64,000 nucleotides of DNA from Hansfordia pulvinata. Lineage: Eukaryota; Ascomycota; Sordariomycetes; Xylariales. The stretch is from the NCBI GenBank assembly GCA_006538405.1, contig BJKQ01000008.1, forward strand, positions 372,001 through 436,000, given 5' to 3'. Made by a program: the position numbers and the translations under genes. The notes beneath the pieces are model-generated. The model worked only from the letters and a program-made list of their open reading frames with translations. It searched no databases and was not told where the DNA came from. Shown here piece by piece: positions 56,216-64,000 of the stretch (positions are counted from its first letter, which is position 1; every line of letters begins with the position of its first letter).

Positions 56216-58721
56216 TTAACTTAACTTATTATTAAGTTTATAAGTTAAAGCTTTTATTAAAAGGGTAAGGACCGGAATTAATAAAGGGTTAAGGAGTTAA
56301 GGCCGGCTGCACGTAATTACGGTTATATCGACCGCCGTATTAATACGCCTTTTAAGACTTATTATCCTCTTTATAATTAACGTGAAAACCAGTAATTAAT
56401 AATAAACCTTAAAGAGTAATAAATAATAAAGCCCTTTACTTTATCTTAAAAGTTAAGCCGATATAATTAAGCGATAAGCCTTTTTTAAAAAGGGTCTTTT
56501 CACGGTGAATTCGTTAACGCTATATAAAGGAGTATAAGAATATATTTAAAAAGATACTTAATCGAGTTAAATTACTTATTCTTATAAAAAAGGGTTAAAG
56601 GTATTAAATATAAAGGTTATATAATAATATAAATTATTAAAGCTTACATCTTAATAAACTCGGATAAGGCTTATAGCTTAAGTGTAAATAAATACATTTA
56701 TTAAAAGGTGTTCTTTAATATAAGATAAGGATTTCATCTTTTTAAGTGCCTTAATTTAAAAGGCTTTAAACGTGTCGATAAGTTTAAGTAATACGAATTC
56801 CGTGTCTTAAAGCATTACGTCTCTTATTATTTTATTGTATTACGTAGTTTATTAAGATTAAGTAGATCCTTAAAGAAGGGTATTAAAATTAACTTATATA
56901 GTTTTAACTTTAACTTTATATTTATAATATTAACGGATAAAATTAACGAAAAAATGCATATTATAATAATAAACGTTCTTACCACGATAAAACACCTCCT
57001 TTAAAGATATAATAAGGATAATTAAGGTTTTAAAAGGCTTAAAGTAACCGATATAATTAAGCTTTTAATTAAATAATAAATTAACCGTTTTTTAATAATT
57101 AATAAAAGCCTTAATAGCTTCGTTTTATATCTTTATTACTTTTTATTATTATATTATAAAGGCCTTAAAGGCCTTTATAATAGCTTATAAAAAGATTAAG
57201 CCTGCTCGCTTTTTATTAAAAAGGCGAACCAGTCCGATAAAAGGTTTAATAAGACTTATTAACCCGATAAAACGTAGGTAAAGTCATTTTAATTAAAGGA
57301 AGAACCTTAATTAATAAAGCCGTTATTAAGATAACCGTTATTATTAACGGTGAAAGGGCCGGTTATTAAAATATCTTAATTACTTATTATATCGGGTTAT
57401 TATAGCGGGGAAGATTATAAAGGTAAAGGGGACGGTGTTAAAGTTTAAATATAAGAGTCTTAATATAAGTTTAATAATATAAAAAGGGTAATTAAATTTA
57501 TAAAATCATGTATAACGCTTTTATTACGTTTTATAATATAAGCGGTTAATATATTAACGAACTTTATTATTAATATTATATTTATAAAGATTAAAACCGC
57601 TCGGTTAAAAGGGCCTTTTAATAAATAAATTAAGGAAAAGGAGTAAGGAAAAAAGGAGAGCGATAAATTTAACGAAATAAATATATATAAAGTTAATATC
57701 ACGTTTATAACCATGTTTATAAGTAAAAGGGTACGTGGCACGTTTTAAGTTAACCTTACTTTTAGTTCTTCCGACTCTTACTTAATTAAGTGAATAAAAG
57801 GGTTAAAGGTGAAAGATTTATCGTTTATAAATAAACGTTTTTAACTTAAAGGTTTTTTAAGAGTTATTAACACGTGTTATTCCGAAGTTATAATTAAGCC
57901 TTTACTTTTAAAGGAAAGTACGGTTAAAAGGTCGTAATTTTATAAACTTCTTATTAATTCCTTTCCTTTAAGGGAAGGTGCGTCTTAACGCTCCTTTTAT
58001 TATTATAGGTTTAATTTTAAAGATAAATTAATAAAAGATAAGGCCGTAAATATGGCTTATAATAAAGCTAGTAAAAGGAAAGGAGAGGGTAACGGTTAAT
58101 TTTTATAATATATTTCTTTATTAACTTAAATATAAGCGTGAACACGGGTAATACTTTATTTTTAAGCTTAAGCCGGAGAATCTGGCGGTGGTTATTTCTT
58201 TTTATAAACGGTAACGAACCGAGCCGCTTATAATAATACTTAACGGAATTCTTAAGTGCTGATAATTCACTTAATTAAATACGTTAATAACGCGATTTAT
58301 TTTATATATTATATTATTCGACTTATTTATTAAAGGCGAAAAGGTAAAAGTATAAGACCGGCTTTTTAAATATATTACTTTATAAAGGTGTAAGATTAAT
58401 TTTAAAGAGCTGTTTTAATATACGGTAAATCCGGGTAAACGTTAATAAAAGCGATAACGGCCTTATAATTTTATTAACTTTAAATAAAGTAAGATTAAGC
58501 TTTAATATTTATAAATAACTCGTGAAGTTAACGTTAATATTAATATTACCGTGTATAAGGGGTGGGTCGGCGCGCTGGATCGGCGGTTAATATAAGGCGA
58601 AGCGGGGCGATAAGCTTAAAGGTCGGAGGTTTAATAATGCCTTAATTAAATAAGAGGTTAAAGAGGGAAAAAGAAAATAAAGTTAAACTTTTAAATCATA
58701 AGACTTAAAGATGTTATTAAT

Positions 58722-58857
58722 TAAAACGGTATATTAATAAGTTAAAATTATGAAAAAGTAAGAGTTACTTTATTTACGTATCGTGCCGTATAACGAATTT
58801 ATATAACGCGTTTATCACGCGCGTTAACGGGTAAGCGTAAGCGTCGCGACGCGTTAA
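58722..58857 (-). repeat. Right LTR (136 bp) of outer retrotransposon
   Basis: Starts TAAAACGGTATATTAATAAG and ends ACGCGTTAA. Pairs with 39651-39786 at equal length. In minus orientation this would be the 5' LTR. Confidence 0.65.
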
Positions 58858-58862
58858 AAAGG
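58858..58862. repeat. Target site duplication AAAGG, right copy (candidate)
   Basis: Matches the five bases before the left LTR-like repeat (39646-39650). Confidence 0.6.
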
Positions 58863-59249
58863 AAAGTTAAGATTTTAAATTTAATAATAAATATAAAATT
58901 TCGATAAGATAAGTTTTAAAGGGCTTATTTATAATAAATAAAGATAAAGGGTTAAACGTATAAAGTTAATAAAAGGGGAAAAAAGGTAAGGTAAAAAAGG
59001 AAAAAAAGATTAAAAGGTAAGGTAAATAAAGGTAAAAGGCTTAAATATAAAGGTAAAGTACTGGTAATAGCTATTTATTAACTTATTAAGGTAATTAAAT
59101 TTAAATATTTATAAGTGGTATTTTATTAACTTTTTAATAATTATTTTATTATAAATTTAAAATTAAATTTAAAGCGTGTTTTAATTACGGTGCCGGCTTT
59201 ATTTATACTGCGAAACGTAATTCGATTAAAATAAAAAGGTAATAAGAAT

Positions 59250-62200
59250 CGTACGTGTTAAAAAGTTATTAAGCGTTTTAAAGTAAAAGATTACGGTTTA
59301 TTCACTTATTATATTAAGTAAAGTAACCTTTTTAATATATAAGGTACTTTAATATAAGCTTACCGCTTAAACGGGCAATACAGCGGTTATATAAAGACTC
59401 GATTTTAAACGAAACTTATTTATTTATATCTTTTATAATAATAACACGGCTTAATTATAATTAATAACGGGTAAAAGGGTTTATTTTAATAAAGGCAAGA
59501 GTTAATTACGTAACCGAAACGATTTTATAATTACGTTAATATCTTAAGAAGTTTAATTTATAAACTTAATAATTAACTTTTTTAATAACGGTGAAAAAGC
59601 TTACTTTTTATTTTAATTACTTATATAATAGCTTATTAAATAAATTATAACCTTTATATAATTTAAAATAAACTTTTTATTTAACTTAATACTTATTAAA
59701 GGCGTGCTTACCGTTATAATGGATTTTATCTTTCACGATAATAAATAAGGTTATAACTTAAGCTTTTAATTAATATAATTTTTAAGTTATTTCGAAATTT
59801 AAAGCGGATATAAGTATTTTTAATAAGGTAAGGAAATTAATAAGCTTAAAATTAATTACGATTTTATTAAATAAGAATCTTAAGGCGTTAAATACGTTAT
59901 TAAGGTTATATTATAAGGCTAAGAGTATAATCGGTTAAAAAGTGTTAAATATTATAATATAAAACTTAATTATTATTTCGACTTTTTAATTATATCGTTT
60001 TACTTACTTATTAATTTAATTATATTAAGATATTAAGTAAGTTAATTTTATACTTATATAAAGAAATAAAGTTTATTAAAATTTAAAAAGGAACTTATTA
60101 TCCTTATCCGAAATGATCTTTTACGATATGCCTTAATCGAAGAGTATAAAGGTGTAAAGAATAATATTTACTTAATTTATAATAAAATATTTAATATAGC
60201 TTAAAATAAAAAGGCATTTTTTAAAGAATTTATAAGTAACGATAAGGATTTAATTATATTAAGTAAATTTTAAGAGTTATTAAAGGGTATAAACGGATAA
60301 AGTTATTAATACACCGATAATAAAGTCTTAAAATATAATATAAAAGGGTATAAGCGTCGGTAATATAAGTTAATACTATTTTAATTACGGTTTATAGCTG
60401 GTTTAAGTAATTAAATAAGTAAAATAATATATTAAATATTAATTTAAGCGATAATAAAGGTTATAAATAAAGTATAATATAAGTTCCGTGGTTATATATT
60501 AATGGTTAAAATAATGTTTCCGGTTATAAGCTAATTTAAATAACTTATAATAATAAGTGTTTAAAATCACGAGCTTATAAGATTAATCTTTTATAATTTA
60601 ATATAATAAGCCGTTATTTAAAAGAAAAGGGTAGCCTTATAAAGGAGGTTTACTTTAACCGGCTCGTTATTTAATAATTACGGTTTTATTTATAAAGTTT
60701 TAAAGGATATAATTATATATATAATTAACTTAAGTATTAATTTTATAAGCCGTAATAATTTTATTTTTAAAATTAAGGTGAAGCGAAATAATAAAAGAGA
60801 GTTTTATATAATTAAAGTCTTTTATATTATTTAAGGTACTTTTTTAAAGGTCGGCTTTCTTTATTAAATCGGTAAAGGTATTAATTATAAGTAAATAAGA
60901 AAGGGCGTTAAGTACGTAATTAATATAATTAAGTATATACTTAACTTTAAAGCGGAATTAACTTAAGTATATAAACGTTATAATAAAACGTAAGTTATTT
61001 TTAATAATATTAATAAACTTAAAATTAACTTACTTAATAATTTACCTTATAACGTTATAATTAATAAAAACCGAAATAATAAGGTAATTACTTTAAATTT
61101 ATAATTTTAATTATTTAATAATTTAAAGTAAGTAAGCTATTTCGAGTTCGGTGGCTTTATATTTAACTTTAATATAAGATAAGGCTTTATTTAAATATAT
61201 AATAAGTTAAACTTTATTTATTAAGATAAGACCGTTAATAAGTTCGTTAATACCTTTAAAATAAAATATTATAACGTTAAAACCACGCTTTTAAACAGTG
61301 TTTAATTTAATATAAACGGCTTAATAAGGGTTTTAATAATATAAAGTGTTATAATTAAAGAGTTACGCTTATAAAATAAAGAAATTATTAAGTTTTAATC
61401 AGGTAAGCTTAAAGGTTTTTTTATTAATATACTTTTTATAAGCCGTGTTAAGTTAAAGTGTGCCTTCTTTACGGCCGGCCGTAAGTAAAGCAGTTTTACG
61501 TTATTATAAAAGCAGAATTTTTTATTAATATTAAGGTATAAATCGATATAATTAAGTTATTATATTAATATAAGTTTTAAGGGAATTAAGAGTTATAAGT
61601 ATTTTAATTTTTAATATTACTTTTATACGGTCTTATGTAATTAAAATGCCTTTCTTATTAACGTTAAACCTTAAAAGTTTTATAAAAAGGTAAGTATAAA
61701 ATGATTTTATAAGCGAAAGGGTAAGGTTAATTCTTTAAAATTTTATTAAAACTGCTTTAACGTGTTAAAGGTGTTCTTTAAGGGTATTATTAAAGATAAA
61801 AATATTATTTATATAAGCGTAAATAAAAGGGCGGAACTTATAAAGTATGTTATTTATAAATCTTTATATATAAGTAAGGTTATTATAATAACTTATAAAG
61901 GTAATTTTAAATACTTTTAAACCGTAAGATAATATAATTATTATATAATTTTAATACCTTTATTAAATAAGTAATTAATAAAAAAAGGTAATTATATTTA
62001 ATATCGTAACGTAAGCTTTATTATAAATATAAGTTATAATATCGTTTTATATAAATATAAAGTAAATGTTTAAGATTATAATTTTATTAAAGCTATATAA
62101 GTCGATAACGACCTTACTTTTACGTTTATCGTTTACGGTACGTTATATTATAAAGATAAGGTAATTAAATAAAAAGGGTTTTATAAGTTAAAACAATTTA

Positions 62201-64000
62201 TTAACGGCTTATATATTATTAAAGGTCTTATTTATAACTTTTTAATCTTAAATATTAAAGCGGTAAATTCGTGAAGTTTAAAGCTAATTTTATTAGCCTT
62301 TAATAAGGTTAATATATATTTTATCGTTTTTAAGTATTTTAATAAGGCTTTTATTAATTTAAACGTTATACTTATAAATTAAAGCGCGAATATTATCGGT
62401 TAAGGAAAGGTTTTTATTATAAATATAAATTTTAAAGTCGATTATAATTTCGAAAAGGCCTTTAAGTTTAATAAGATTATTATAAGTGTCCTTTAACCAT
62501 TAATTAAACGTAACGGGAAAGGGTTTTAAGGCAGCGTTAAGTTATAAGTTTACCGTTAATTTTAATCTTTAATTTAAGTCTTTATTTTATTTTATTTTTA
62601 AAGTTAATATTAATATAATAAGGTCGGCCTTAAAAAGGTTTAAGTTATAAAAGGATTAATTTACGGTGGTTATAATTACGATAACGTGTTACGCGATAAG
62701 TATTATACTTTATAAAACGGATAAGTTTATTACGGTTTTATTATTAATAACCGTTAAAATAACGAAAGCGTCGTTTTTTATTTACTTATAAAGTTTATTT
62801 AAAAAAAGGTTTTTATAAATACGTAATAGCTTATTAATTATATTAATAATAAAAAAAAGGATAATTAATATAATTAAATTAAATTTAAACGGAATTAAAT
62901 TTAAAGGTAATAAAAAACGTAAAGGACCGTGTTTAATTAATAAAGTTACGTTTTAATAAAAGATAATAATTAATAAGAATAAAAGCGGTAAAATAAAAAG
63001 GAATAATAATATAAGTAATTATTATAACCTTATAATTAATAAGAATATTACGCCGGAGAAACCGTATTAATATAATTACGCTTACGGCGAAGGTTAAAGA
63101 AATAATAAACTTAATAAAATCGATATTAACACCGTTAACACTTAATTAACCGGTGTTAAAAAGGACGTTTAAGGCCAGTTTTATTAAGTAAACTTATCCT
63201 TTTATTTAAGCTTATATATAAATTAAATCGAGGCCTTAATATATTAAAATAAAAAGGTTAAAATTAGCTTTCTTTAAAATTATAATATAATTATTAATAC
63301 CGTTAATAATATACGGCTTAATATTATAAATAATATAAGGAATACTTTATAATTAAGTTACGTTTATTAAAATTATAAAGGTACTCGTATTAAAGCATAT
63401 TAAAGTAAACTCGTTATTAAGTAAAGTTAAAACCGAGAGTTAAGTATAAGTGTATTAAGTGTTATTATTAAATTATATATTTTAATAAGGTTTCGTTATA
63501 ATAATAAAAGGAGGGGTTTACTTATTTATTATAAAGTAAACTTAAAAAGGAAAAGGTAAAATTATAATAAAATAAATAATAAAGTAATATTATAATTAAG
63601 TGTATAATAATAAGATTATATAACATGAATCGTAATTAATTTATATTACGGCGGTGTCGATAATATATTTTAAAGGTTTATTAAAAAAGGCGAAATAAAT
63701 AAACTTAATAATATTCTTTATATTAATTTCGGTATTATTATTAAGGGCGAACTCTTTATTAAATTCCTTTTTATTTATTTAAACCTTAAAATCGATATAA
63801 AGGTAACCGTTAATAATTAATTAAGCTTTTTTATCGGCGTAAATAAAAGCGTTTACGTTAACGAAAAGCTTATCGGTTAAGTATACTTTTTAAGCGTTAT
63901 AAACGGTTTTAATTTAACGATTAAATTAACGCGGGCTAAAGTTTCGACCTCCGCGATTATTATAACCGAACCCGCCGTGATTATTACTTTTTTAATTAAA
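59250..64000. repeat. RIP-mutated repeat, copy 2 of the duplicated segment
   Basis: Colinear with 51400-55500 (offset ~7.84 kb). At 63945-63998 the minus strand reads HGGFGYNNRGGRNF-like sequence, at about the place expected for the RGG relic of copy 1. The similarity therefore probably extends through the gag-like part and past the window edge. No functional ORF. Confidence 0.75.

Larger units (their letters stand above)
48855..58721. other. AT-rich RIP-mutated DNA right of the Gypsy element
   Basis: No gene. ORFs of 80-93 codons at 49627-49896 and 57460-57741 are runs of Ile/Asn/Leu codons from biased composition. This is interior of the outer element plus possible further nested repeats. 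Confidence 0.7.
39651..58857 (-). mobile_element. Outer RIP-mutated LTR retrotransposon, interrupted by inner Gypsy
   Basis: Bounded by equal-length 136-bp direct repeats and flanked by AAAGG on both sides, with total span 19.2 kb. Removing the nested 40983-48849 element leaves about 11.3 kb. A minus-strand Arg/Gly-rich relic at about 56140-56215 would suit a gag tail. No intact ORF remains. I could not identify its polymerase type. The size is large for one element, so further nested insertions are possible. Confidence 0.55.

Overview
The window looks like nuclear DNA of a filamentous ascomycete (Pezizomycotina, probably Sordariomycetes). Genes in the left part are GC-rich at third codon positions and have short GT(G/T)AGT...AG or GTATGT...AG introns. 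Secreted proteins are common. The right part is saturated with the signature of repeat-induced point mutation (RIP). The species cannot be named from the sequence alone.

Region 1 (1-27.2 kb, GC-rich) holds six genes I can support, all on the minus strand and separated by long intergenic stretches. (a) 268-4164: a DyP-type heme peroxidase domain continuous with a complete glycyl radical enzyme domain, with one intron and one apparent single-base loss in a C run. (b) 8816-9849: a HAD-family pyrimidine 5'-nucleotidase (SDT1/PHM8 type) in four exons. (c) 13447-15032: a MATE multidrug/toxin extrusion transporter, also broken by one missing C in a C run. (d) 20966-21484: a small secreted cysteine-containing protein. 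(e) 24080-24376: a Kex2-processed six-cysteine peptide precursor. (f) 26416-26856: a secreted protein made of three degenerate two-cysteine repeats, just left of the compartment boundary. The intergenic DNA carries microsatellites, three separate 15-bp minisatellites, and a strongly over-represented same-strand motif, TACTCGTAC.

Region 2 (27.2-28.15 kb) is the boundary. It has a 15-bp minisatellite, an AT palindrome and a ~450-bp islet of normal composition.

Region 3 (28.15-64 kb) is an AT-rich, gene-free repeat island. CpA and TpG are almost absent except in CAC/GTG, CpG is retained, and long ORFs are missing. Two nested LTR retrotransposons can be delimited. The inner one is a minus-strand Ty3/Gypsy element, 40983-48849, with 151-bp LTRs and an intact AACGG target duplication. 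It carries recognisable gag, reverse transcriptase and integrase-tail relics, plus an antisense ORF relic. It sits inside an outer element bounded by 136-bp LTR-like repeats at 39651-39786 and 58722-58857, flanked by AAAGG. Part of the outer element is repeated about 7.84 kb further right. Overall the window shows a two-compartment fungal genome, with effector-like genes close to a RIP-degraded block.

The most unusual item is the DyP peroxidase-glycyl radical enzyme fusion. Glycyl radical enzymes are oxygen-sensitive, rare in fungi, and normally stand-alone proteins.
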